Below, one piece after another: positions 53,187 through 61,434 of a stretch of 64,000 bases of DNA. The notes under the pieces are model-generated. The model was not told the origin of the DNA. It made no database searches and saw only the letters and a program-made list of their open reading frames with translations. Numbering within the stretch: the stretch's first letter is position 1; every line of letters begins with the position of its first letter. Source of the stretch: Bacteroidota bacterium (lineage in GTDB: Bacteria > Bacteroidota > Bacteroidia > Bacteroidales > SKPS01); the NCBI GenBank assembly GCA_022709695.1, contig JAKLII010000002.1, positions 216,955 to 280,954 on the forward strand, read 5' to 3'. The position numbers and the translations under genes are program-made.

Positions 53187-54704
53187 CTAAAGCTTCAGGC
53201 TCAGTACTTCGGTGATTCTTTCAGCAGGAATTCTTTCCTGAAGCATGGAATCCCTGTCGCGGAGGGTAACTGTGTTATCGGTAAGGGTCTGGTGGTCGAC
53301 CGTAATGCAATAGGGTGTGCCGATGGCATCCTGCCTGCGGTAGCGCCGGCCGATGGCATCTTTCTCATCGTACTGACACAGATACCGGTATTTGACTACG
53401 TCCATGATTTCGCGGGCCTTTTCGGGCAATCCGTCCTTTTTCACGAGGGGCAGCACCGCCAGTTTCACCGGGGCGATTCTGGCAGGGATTTTTAGCACGG
53501 TACGCTCGCTCCCGTCTTCCAGGATCTCTTCGCAATAGGCATTGGAAAGGATGGCCAGAAACATCCGGTCGAGGCCAATCGACGTCTCAATCACATACGG
53601 GATATAGCTTTCGTTGAGTTCCGGGTCGAAGTACTGCATCTTGCGGCCTGAATACTGCTGGTGTGCCCCCAGGTCGAAATCGGTACGGCTGTGGATCCCC
53701 TCCAGCTCCTTGAAACCAAACGGGAATTCAAATTCGATGTCTGCAGCGGCATTGGCATAATGGGCCAGCTTTTCATGGTCGTGAAAACGGTATTTGTCAG
53801 GGCTGATCCCCAGCGACAAATGCCACTTCATCCTTTCTGCTTTCCAGTATTGGTACCATTCGAGTTCGGTTCCCGGTTTCACGAAAAACTGCATCTCCAT
53901 CTGCTCAAACTCGCGCATCCTGAAGATAAACTGCCGGGCCACGATCTCATTCCGGAAAGCCTTACCAACCTGGGCTATGCCGAAAGGAACCTTCATCCTG
54001 CTGCTTTTCAGCACATTGAGAAAATTTACAAAGATTCCCTGAGCTGTTTCCGGGCGAAGATAGATGGTGCCGCCATCCTCACCGGCCACCGATCCCATTT
54101 TGGTGGAGAACATCAGGTTGAACTGCCGCACATCGGTCCAGTTGCGGGAACCCGACACAGGGCAAACGATCTCCAGCTCCTCAATCAATGCTTTCACACC
54201 TGCCAGGTCACCATCGGTGAGCATTGAATTCATCCTGTGGCTGATATCCTCCATCTGCTTCCGGTACTCCACCACCCTGGGGTTGGTTTCCAGGAACATC
54301 TTCTTGTCGAACTGCTCACCGAACCGTTTTTCGGCCTTCTGTACCTCCTTGTCGATCTTCGCCTCAATTTTGGCGATATGGTCCTCGATCAGTACATCGG
54401 CACGATACCGTTTCTTGCTGTCTTTATTGTCGATGAGCGGATCATTGAACGCATCCACATGGCCCGAGGCCTTCCAGATGGTGGGATGCATAAAAATGGC
54501 GCTGTCGATCCCGACAATGTTCTCATTGTGCCGCACCATCGCATGCCACCAGTATTCCCTGATGTTGTTTTTCAGCTCCACGCCGTATGGGCCGTAATCG
54601 TACACGGCACTCATGCCATCGTAGATTTCACTGGACGGAAAAACGTAGCCGTATTCTTTGGCGTGGGCTGTTACTTTCTTGAAAAAATCTTCTGCGTTCA
54701 TCAT
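53187..54704 (-). CDS. glyS: Glycyl-tRNA synthetase (dimeric, eukaryote-like type)
   Basis: 505 residues. Class II synthetase: starts AEDFFKKVTAHAKEYGYVFPSSEIYDGMSAVYDYGPYGVELKNNI; motif 2 region FRNEIVARQFIFRMREFEQMEMQFFV; motif 3 near SIGLDRMFLAI; a C-terminal anticodon-binding domain (~400-505). The single-chain alpha2 type, as usual in Bacteroidota. The ATG at 54704 lies within about one base of the expected transcription start, so the mRNA is probably leaderless. Confidence 0.95.
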   Translation of the reverse strand: MMNAEDFFKKVTAHAKEYGYVFPSSEIYDGMSAVYDYGPYGVELKNNIREYWWHAMVRHNENIVGIDSAIFMHPTIWKASGHVDAFNDPLIDNKDSKKRYRADVLIEDHIAKIEAKIDKEVQKAEKRFGEQFDKKMFLETNPRVVEYRKQMEDISHRMNSMLTDGDLAGVKALIEELEIVCPVSGSRNWTDVRQFNLMFSTKMGSVAGEDGGTIYLRPETAQGIFVNFLNVLKSSRMKVPFGIAQVGKAFRNEIVARQFIFRMREFEQMEMQFFVKPGTELEWYQYWKAERMKWHLSLGISPDKYRFHDHEKLAHYANAAADIEFEFPFGFKELEGIHSRTDFDLGAHQQYSGRKMQYFDPELNESYIPYVIETSIGLDRMFLAILSNAYCEEILEDGSERTVLKIPARIAPVKLAVLPLVKKDGLPEKAREIMDVVKYRYLCQYDEKDAIGRRYRRQDAIGTPYCITVDHQTLTDNTVTLRDRDSMLQERIPAERITEVLSLKL

Positions 54705-54709
54705 GGCGG

Positions 54710-54717
54710 CAAAAGTA
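54710..54717 (-). promoter_or_regulatory. glyS -7 element (TACTTTTG)
   Basis: Five bases upstream of the glyS ATG on the minus strand, back to back with TACCTTTG at 54745-54752 for the opposite gene. Confidence 0.65.
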
Positions 54718-54744
54718 ATCAGAGTTTCGGAGATGAGAAACCCC

Positions 54745-54752
54745 TACCTTTG
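54745..54752 (+). promoter_or_regulatory. -7 element (TACCTTTG) of the DUF3109 gene
   Basis: Five bases before the GTG at 54758; it implies a leaderless transcript. Confidence 0.65.
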
Positions 54753-54757
54753 TCACC

Positions 54758-55300
54758 GTGAAAGTGATTGGAAACACCCTGGTTCCGGATGAATTGTACA
54801 CTGCCTGCTTTGCCTGCGACCTGAGCCAGTGCAAAGGGGCATGCTGCGTGGAAGGGGATGCCGGCGCACCCCTTGCGGAGGAGGAGATCAGCCTGCTCGA
54901 GGACTACATTGACCGGATTATCCCTTTTATGGAGGAGGAGGGAAGAAAGGTAGTTGAACACCATGGCGTTTTCGACTGGGACATGGAAGGGCAATATGTT
55001 ACGCCTCTGGTTCACGACCGGGAGTGCGCCTTTGCCATTTTCAGGGATGGCATTGCCCTGTGTGCCATCGAAAAGGCATTTGAAGCCGGCGTGGTGCCAC
55101 TGCAGAAACCCGGGTCGTGCCATCTGTACCCCCTCAGAATCAAACCCATGGAAAACGGGATGACCCGTATCTATTACCATCAGTGGCATATCTGCGAGCC
55201 GGCCAGAAAGAATGGCCTCCGTAACCACATTAAGCTGATCGACTTTCTGAGGGGGCCGATCGCAAAGCATTTCGGGAATGAATTAACAGAGAAAGGCTGA
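54758..55300 (+). CDS. DUF3109 family protein (cysteine-rich, YkgJ-like)
   Basis: 180 residues from a GTG at 54758. The N-terminal cluster CFACDLSQCKGACC has five cysteines. Later come HDRECAFAI, GIALCAIEKA, KPGSCHLYPLR and WHICEPA. This spacing is that of DUF3109, related to YkgJ-type proteins thought to bind zinc or an iron-sulfur cluster. Biochemical role not established. Confidence 0.85.
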   Translation: MKVIGNTLVPDELYTACFACDLSQCKGACCVEGDAGAPLAEEEISLLEDYIDRIIPFMEEEGRKVVEHHGVFDWDMEGQYVTPLVHDRECAFAIFRDGIALCAIEKAFEAGVVPLQKPGSCHLYPLRIKPMENGMTRIYYHQWHICEPARKNGLRNHIKLIDFLRGPIAKHFGNELTEKG

Positions 55301-55339
55301 GAATGCCCTGTGAGTCCTGTAACGCATTGCCACAAGCTT

Positions 55340-55347
55340 TATCTTTG
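55340..55347 (+). promoter_or_regulatory. Bacteroidota -7 element (TATCTTTG)
   Basis: Perfect match 17 bp before the ATG of the peptidase gene at 55365. Confidence 0.6.
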
Positions 55348-55364
55348 CCCGAAACATACATGAC

Positions 55365-57485
55365 ATGACCTTTAACCGGATCTTTCAGCTCGTGCCATTG
55401 TGCTGCATGGCTGCAGGCATCCTTGCCGGGTGCCGGCCTCAAAACCAAACCATGATGAAACCTCCTGCTGCCCAGAAAATCCCTCATGAAATTACCACCC
55501 ATGGTCACACCCGTACCGACCCCTGGTACTGGCTGAATGAACGTGAAAACCCGGAGGTAATAAAATACCTGGAGGCTGAAAACGCCTATACCGAAGCGAT
55601 GATGCAGCCGGTTCAGAAACTGCGGGAAGAGATTTTTCGTGAAATCACAGGCCGCATCAAGAAAGATGATGAAACGGTTCCCTATCTGAAAAACGGGTAT
55701 TACTACCAGACCCGATACCGGGGTGATTCAGAATATCCCCTCTACTACAGATGGGCTAACCGGGCCGAAAGGAAAGAGGAGCTTTTATTCGACCTGAATG
55801 AAATGGCCAAAGGACACCGCTATTTCGATGATGCCTATTTTCAGGTGAGCCCTGACGGCCGCATTGGTGCCATCGGCATCGATACGGTTAGCCGGCGGAA
55901 TTATACCATTCATTTTAAAAACCTGAAAACCGGACAGTTTCTGCCTGATCTGCTGCCGATGACCACCGGCAGCGTAGCCTGGGCTTCCGACAACCGCACG
56001 GTCTATTACACGGTACGCGACCCGCAAACCCTGCGTTCGGTAAAAATCATGAAGCATGTGTTGGGTAATGACGTGCAAAAGGATGAGATGGTGTTTGAGG
56101 AGAAAGATGAGACCTTTTCGGTTTCGGTGGAAAACAGCCGTGATGAGAAGTACATCCTGATCCACAGTGGCAGCACCCTCACCACCGAGGTGTGGATTCT
56201 GGACAGCAGCCGCCCCGAAAACCGGTTCAGGGTGGTGGAGCCCAGAAAGAGGGGGCACGAGTATTTTGTGGAGGCCGGCAACGGAAAACTGTACATCAGA
56301 ACCAATCACAATGCCCTGAATTTCAGAATTATGGTAACAGACCTTGATCGTCCGGGCATGAAACAGTGGCAGGAGCTGCTGCCCCATTCGCCGGAAGTGC
56401 TTGTGGAAGGGATCGAACTGTTCAACGGTCATCTGGTTGCAGAAGAGAGGTTCCATGGGCTGAACCGCTTCAGGGTGATTGATCTCAAAAAGAACACTTC
56501 GGCATTTATTCAGATGGAGGAGGAAGCCTATGTGCTGGATGGCTCGGTGAATGGCATGATGGATGCCCCTGGATTCAGGTTTGTGTACTCATCACTCACC
56601 ACTCCCCGATCGGTGATAGAATACCGTTTCGACAGCGGGCAGAGGGTAGTGCTGAAAGAGACGGAAATCCCGGGGGGATTTGACAAATCGAACTATGAAA
56701 CCCATCGGATATTCGCCATGGCAAAAGATGGGACTAAGATCCCGGTTTCGCTGGTCCATCGCAAAGGGCTGAAGCGCGACGGCAGCCATCCGGCTTTGGT
56801 GTATGCCTACGGATCCTACGGATACAGCAACGACCCCTGGTTCAGAAGTTCGGTGATCTCACTGCTCGACAGAGGGTTTGTGTACGCCATTGCCCATGTA
56901 AGAGGGGGTGAAGAGATGGGACGTGCCTGGTATGAAGAGGGTAAACTGCTGAAAAAGATGAACACCTTCACCGACTTCATCGCCTGTTCAGAATTTCTGG
57001 TTTCGGAAAAATATACCGCTACCGACCGGATGTTTGCCATGGGGGGCAGTGCGGGCGGCCTGCTGATGGGAGTAATCAGCAACCTGCGGCCCGACCTTTA
57101 CAAGGGGATTATTGCGGCAGTTCCCTTTGTGGATGTGGTAACCACCATGCTGGACGAGTCGATACCGCTCACCACCGGAGAGTTCGATGAATGGGGAAAT
57201 CCGAAGGATAAGCGGTACTATGACTATATGCTTTCGTATTCCCCGTACGACAATGTCAGCCGAAAACCCTACTGCCATATGCTCGTTACGGCCGGATTTC
57301 ACGATTCGCAGGTGCAGTACTGGGAACCGGCCAAATGGGTGGCAAAATTGCGCGAAAACAATACCTCCGGCAATCTGATCTTGCTGCAAACCCAGATGGA
57401 TTACGGTCATGGCGGGGCATCGGGCAGGTTTGAACCCTACCGTGAAATAGCCATGGAGTATGCCTTCATGCTGATGGTGCTTTGA
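55365..57485 (+). CDS. S9A prolyl oligopeptidase (protease II-like) lipoprotein
   Basis: 706 residues. The lipobox ILAGC (Cys23) predicts a lipid-anchored enzyme, unlike cytosolic PtrB. N-terminal beta-propeller (~90-430), C-terminal alpha/beta hydrolase with Ser562 (MGGSAGG), Asp647 (GFHDSQV) and His682 (YGHGGAS) as triad. It cleaves short peptides after basic or proline residues. The VKIMKHVLGNDVQKDEMVFEE and DPWYWLNERENPEV segments are family hallmarks. Confidence 0.93.
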   Translation: MTFNRIFQLVPLCCMAAGILAGCRPQNQTMMKPPAAQKIPHEITTHGHTRTDPWYWLNERENPEVIKYLEAENAYTEAMMQPVQKLREEIFREITGRIKKDDETVPYLKNGYYYQTRYRGDSEYPLYYRWANRAERKEELLFDLNEMAKGHRYFDDAYFQVSPDGRIGAIGIDTVSRRNYTIHFKNLKTGQFLPDLLPMTTGSVAWASDNRTVYYTVRDPQTLRSVKIMKHVLGNDVQKDEMVFEEKDETFSVSVENSRDEKYILIHSGSTLTTEVWILDSSRPENRFRVVEPRKRGHEYFVEAGNGKLYIRTNHNALNFRIMVTDLDRPGMKQWQELLPHSPEVLVEGIELFNGHLVAEERFHGLNRFRVIDLKKNTSAFIQMEEEAYVLDGSVNGMMDAPGFRFVYSSLTTPRSVIEYRFDSGQRVVLKETEIPGGFDKSNYETHRIFAMAKDGTKIPVSLVHRKGLKRDGSHPALVYAYGSYGYSNDPWFRSSVISLLDRGFVYAIAHVRGGEEMGRAWYEEGKLLKKMNTFTDFIACSEFLVSEKYTATDRMFAMGGSAGGLLMGVISNLRPDLYKGIIAAVPFVDVVTTMLDESIPLTTGEFDEWGNPKDKRYYDYMLSYSPYDNVSRKPYCHMLVTAGFHDSQVQYWEPAKWVAKLRENNTSGNLILLQTQMDYGHGGASGRFEPYREIAMEYAFMLMVL

Positions 57486-57542
57486 GCCGGATTCTGACCA
57501 TTTTTTTAACATCGGAATACCTGTTGAAAGCAAAAAAACGAT

Positions 57543-57550
57543 TAGTTTTG
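57543..57550 (+). promoter_or_regulatory. Bacteroidota promoter of the LTD-TBDT-PLD set
   Basis: -7 TAGTTTTG with TTG at 57524-57526, 16-bp spacer; the ATG follows at 57580. Confidence 0.55.
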
Positions 57551-57579
57551 TACACGGAAGCAACTAAAAACCAGTCCAG

Positions 57580-58509
57580 ATGAAAAAAACCTTACTCATT
57601 GTAGCTGTGGTATTTGCAGCTATCAGTTCCGTTTCTGCCCAGTGCACCCAGTTGTTCATATCCGAATATATTGAAGGATCAAACAACAACAAAGCAATGG
57701 AGATTTACAATCCGACTGCCAACCCCATCAACCTGACCGGATACCAGCTGGTCAGATATTCCAATGGTGGCACCACTCCGTATGCAGTGGCCCTGTCAGG
57801 GATTGTTCCGGCTTTCGGAACCTTTGTAACCGTGCTTGACAAAACCGACACCACCCTCACCGGGCAGGATACCGCGGTATTCAAAGAGCTTCTTGCCATG
57901 GCTGATACATTGCTGTGTCCCGACTACAATGTAAACCGAATGCACTATTTCAACGGGGATGACGGTGTAACCCTCGAACTGTTGAATGGCACTTACCTCG
58001 ACATCATCGGCAGAATCGGGGAAGATCCCGGTACCGCCTGGACCTGCGACACCGCGGCAGGTTTCACCGATGCACTGGGGGGAAGGTGGATGACCGCCAA
58101 CCACACCCTGATCCGGAAACCCGGAGTGAAAACAGGCATCACAGTGAATCCTCCCTATTTCAACCCTTGTGCTGAATGGGATTCACTACCGGAGAACACC
58201 TTCGACCACCTGCGCTGGCATATCTGCGATTGTGATCCCAGCAGTGTTTATGAGTACAATCCTGCCTATGATGCATTCTTCTACCCTAACCCCGTAACCG
58301 GCGGAACCTTTACCGTTAAAGCCACCCGGATTATCAGAGAGGTGGAACTGCTGAACCTGCAGGGACAAAGCCTGGCACAAATGCGTAATCCGTCACAGAG
58401 GGGCGACATGGTTATCCGTATTGACGAACGGATGAGCAAGGGGATGATCATGGTGCGCATCATCTTTGAAGACCAGCGTTCAATCGTGAAAAGGGTCATA
58501 ATCAGGTAA
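57580..58509 (+). CDS. Lamin-tail-domain (LTD) T9SS protein
   Basis: 309 residues. Signal peptide (to VSAQ), then an LTD: QLFISEYIEGSNNNKAMEIYNPTANPINLTGYQLVRYSNGG ... GDDGVTLELLNGTYLDIIGRIGEDPGTAW, which has the canonical ISEY.EG..NNK..EIYN start. Type A sorting tail at the end (DAFFYPNPVTGGTFTVKATR ... GMIMVRIIFEDQRSIVKRVIIR). LTDs accompany extracellular nucleases and phosphoesterases in bacteria. First of three secreted or outer-membrane genes read in the same direction. Confidence 0.88.
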   Translation: MKKTLLIVAVVFAAISSVSAQCTQLFISEYIEGSNNNKAMEIYNPTANPINLTGYQLVRYSNGGTTPYAVALSGIVPAFGTFVTVLDKTDTTLTGQDTAVFKELLAMADTLLCPDYNVNRMHYFNGDDGVTLELLNGTYLDIIGRIGEDPGTAWTCDTAAGFTDALGGRWMTANHTLIRKPGVKTGITVNPPYFNPCAEWDSLPENTFDHLRWHICDCDPSSVYEYNPAYDAFFYPNPVTGGTFTVKATRIIREVELLNLQGQSLAQMRNPSQRGDMVIRIDERMSKGMIMVRIIFEDQRSIVKRVIIR

Positions 58510-58612
58510 CCCTGCCTGGTGAACCGCTGCATTTTATACGACAAGCGTGTTTCAGGAAACCGGATTTCCGTGCTGCCGGTTTTACCCATATTTTATCAAT
58601 AAGCCAAGAACC

Positions 58613-61417
58613 ATGAAAACCAGGATCCTTTTTGCAATGGTGGCCTGTATGCTAATGGCTGCAAGTGCTGCCGCCCAGCAGTATACCCTTTCGGGTTCAG
58701 TTACCAATGCCATCACCGGTGAGCCCCTGCCTTTTGCCAACATAGTGTATGGTGAAGGAAAAGGGGTCGTAGCAGACGGCAACGGCAATTATGTCATAAG
58801 CCTGACCAAAGGGACCTACACGCTTACCGTAAGTTATGTAGGCACAGAAAAAGTAACCCGGATAATTACCCTCGACCGGAACATGCAATCGGACTTTGTG
58901 CTGAAAAGCATTGTTTTACAGGAGTTTGAGGTAGTGGCAGACTTTGCCAAAATGCGGGAAACCCCAGTGGCCTTCAGCACGATACCGGTTACCAGGATTC
59001 AGGAAGAGCTTGCCTCTCAGGACATTCCGATGATTCTGAACAAAACCCCCGGGGTGTATGCTACCCAGCAGGGCGGAGGAGACGGCGATGCCCGGATCAA
59101 CATCCGCGGGTTTAACCAGCGGAACATAGCTGTGATGATTGACGGGATACCGGTGAACGATATGGAAAACGGCTGGGTGTACTGGTCGAACTGGTTCGGG
59201 CTCGACATGGCAACCCGCTCCATTCAGGTGCAACGCGGACTGGGGGCTTCAAAACTGGCCATCCCCTCGGTCGGGGGCACCATGAATATCCTCACCACCG
59301 GCATTGATGCGCGCCGGAACCTCAGCCTGAAGCAGGAAGTAGGATCCGATAATTTTTTGCGTACCTCCATGGTGTACAATTCGGGAAAGCTGAAAAATGG
59401 CTGGGGCCTCACCGTTGCCGGATCCTACAAGCAGGGAGACGGAGAGGTGGATATGACCTGGACCAAAGGGTATTTTTACTTTTTCAGGATTGATAAAAAT
59501 CTGGGAAAGCATCTGCTGAGCATCACAGGCATGGGCGCACCCCAAAGCCACGGTCAGAGAGCTTATACGATGGCAATGTCGAGACTTGACACATCCTGGG
59601 CATACAAACTCGGCATCGACACCAGCGAGTACAGTCCCGGGCCCGTGAACCTGGGGTTGAAACACAACCCGCACTGGGGCTGGCTCAGAAGAGACAGCAC
59701 CTCTGCCTCAGATGCCTATGAAGCCATCAACGAAAAACTCAATTACTACCACAAGCCACAGTTTTCGATGCGGGATTTCTGGACCATTACCCCCAACCTT
59801 TCCGTTTCCAATATCGTGTACCTTTCGCTGGGTAATGGCGGGGGGACCGGCCTGACTGCCACTCCTCCGGCCATACTTACCGGACCTCAGGCAGGCCTGG
59901 TGAACTTTCAGCAGGTATACGACAACAATGTGGCACAGAACGGCACCCTTACCGCCGGCAAGGGAATTATCATGCGGAGCGCCATCAACAACCATGTGTG
60001 GGCCGGTTTCCTGTCAACGGTTGATTACAGGTTCAATGAAAGGCTGAAAATTTCGGGTGGCCTCGATGGCCGTTATTATGTTGGACAACATTATCAGATT
60101 GCCTATGACATGCTGGGAGCTGATTACTGGATTGATGAAGTGAAGACGAGTGAACTCCGCGACAAGACCAATCCATCGAATAAGCGGTTTTCAGGGGATA
60201 AAATCAGTTACAACAACGATGGAATCGTGCAATGGGGAGGCCTCTTTGCCCAGGCTGAGTATAAACTGGAAAAATGGAACTTCTTTGTCAACCTCTCCGG
60301 TGCTGAAACCGGTTTCCAGCGTAAGGACTACTACCTTAAAAAAGATCTGGTGATCGGAGACACAGTCATACCACAGGCCGTGGGCTACATCCGGAAGTTT
60401 AACCTGGGACAGGGGGGATTCATCTCAGTACCTGATACGTTCTTTTACCAGGACCAGGCATACACCATCAATTCCCCTGAAGCACGCACTGCCACAACAC
60501 CTTACAAATGGATTCCCGGTTATACGTTCAAGGCAGGGGCTAACTACAACATGTCAAAAACTTCCAATGTATTTGCCAATATCGGATACCTGAACAAGGC
60601 CCCCAGATTCAATAATGTGTACGACCGGTACAATAACCTTTATCAGCTGATAGAAAATGAAATTGTGAAAGCTGCAGAGGTGGGGTACAATTATTTCAAC
60701 AACCGGTTTACCCTGAACGTAAATGCCTATTACACCGTATGGTCAAACAAACCTGCAGATTATGCACCCACCGTGGTGATTGATGATGTAACCTACAATG
60801 TGAATATCAATGGTGTGGATGCGCTCCATCAGGGGATTGAGATGGAACTGGGAGTACACCTGCTGCCAGGTCTGATTTCCGAAACCGTACTCTCTCTTGG
60901 CGACTGGCGCTGGACCTCCGCAGACTCGGCAAGGATTGTTGACCAGAACACCGGGGATGTGATAAAAACCGTCCTTTTCGACGCAAAGGGGCTCTATGTG
61001 GGTGATGCGGCACAGCAGCAGTTCAGGCAGGGTTTCCGGTATGAGTGGCGCAAAATGCTATACCTGAGCGGCGGATTAACCTGGTTCGGTAAACATTACT
61101 CCAATTTTGATCCGCTGGACCTGGATCCGGTGACCAATAAATGGGCATTCGATGAAGAAGGCAATCCAAAACAGTCGTGGAGGCTGCCCAACTATTTTCT
61201 TATTGACCTGAATGCAGGTTACAGCTTCCGGTACTACGATATCCGCGGAGACCTGCGGTTCAGCGTACTTAACCTTACGGATGAGATGTATATTTCTGAT
61301 GCTACCAACAACGATGGATATACCGGTCAGACATTCAACACCTTTGATGCAAAATCAGCCGCTGTTTTTATCGGGTCGGGCCGCAAATTCAACATCTCTC
61401 TGCGTTTATCAATCTAA
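58613..61417 (+). CDS. TonB-dependent outer-membrane receptor
   Basis: 934 residues from the ATG at 58613 (MKTRILFAMVACMLMAASAAAQ signal); a start at 58547 would precede this with non-signal residues. A CarboxypepD_reg-like domain (~23-105, YTLSGSVTNAITGEPLPFANIVY) is followed by the plug (~120-240: LNKTPGVYATQQGGGDGDARINIRGFNQRNIAVMIDGIPVNDMENG) and a 22-strand barrel ending FNISLRLSI. It is not of the SusC type (no SusD beside it). Imports an unknown ligand using TonB energy; neighbours suggest a product of extracellular phosphodiester cleavage. Confidence 0.92.
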   Translation: MKTRILFAMVACMLMAASAAAQQYTLSGSVTNAITGEPLPFANIVYGEGKGVVADGNGNYVISLTKGTYTLTVSYVGTEKVTRIITLDRNMQSDFVLKSIVLQEFEVVADFAKMRETPVAFSTIPVTRIQEELASQDIPMILNKTPGVYATQQGGGDGDARINIRGFNQRNIAVMIDGIPVNDMENGWVYWSNWFGLDMATRSIQVQRGLGASKLAIPSVGGTMNILTTGIDARRNLSLKQEVGSDNFLRTSMVYNSGKLKNGWGLTVAGSYKQGDGEVDMTWTKGYFYFFRIDKNLGKHLLSITGMGAPQSHGQRAYTMAMSRLDTSWAYKLGIDTSEYSPGPVNLGLKHNPHWGWLRRDSTSASDAYEAINEKLNYYHKPQFSMRDFWTITPNLSVSNIVYLSLGNGGGTGLTATPPAILTGPQAGLVNFQQVYDNNVAQNGTLTAGKGIIMRSAINNHVWAGFLSTVDYRFNERLKISGGLDGRYYVGQHYQIAYDMLGADYWIDEVKTSELRDKTNPSNKRFSGDKISYNNDGIVQWGGLFAQAEYKLEKWNFFVNLSGAETGFQRKDYYLKKDLVIGDTVIPQAVGYIRKFNLGQGGFISVPDTFFYQDQAYTINSPEARTATTPYKWIPGYTFKAGANYNMSKTSNVFANIGYLNKAPRFNNVYDRYNNLYQLIENEIVKAAEVGYNYFNNRFTLNVNAYYTVWSNKPADYAPTVVIDDVTYNVNINGVDALHQGIEMELGVHLLPGLISETVLSLGDWRWTSADSARIVDQNTGDVIKTVLFDAKGLYVGDAAQQQFRQGFRYEWRKMLYLSGGLTWFGKHYSNFDPLDLDPVTNKWAFDEEGNPKQSWRLPNYFLIDLNAGYSFRYYDIRGDLRFSVLNLTDEMYISDATNNDGYTGQTFNTFDAKSAAVFIGSGRKFNISLRLSI

Positions 61418-61434
61418 ACTGAAATCTTACTGAT

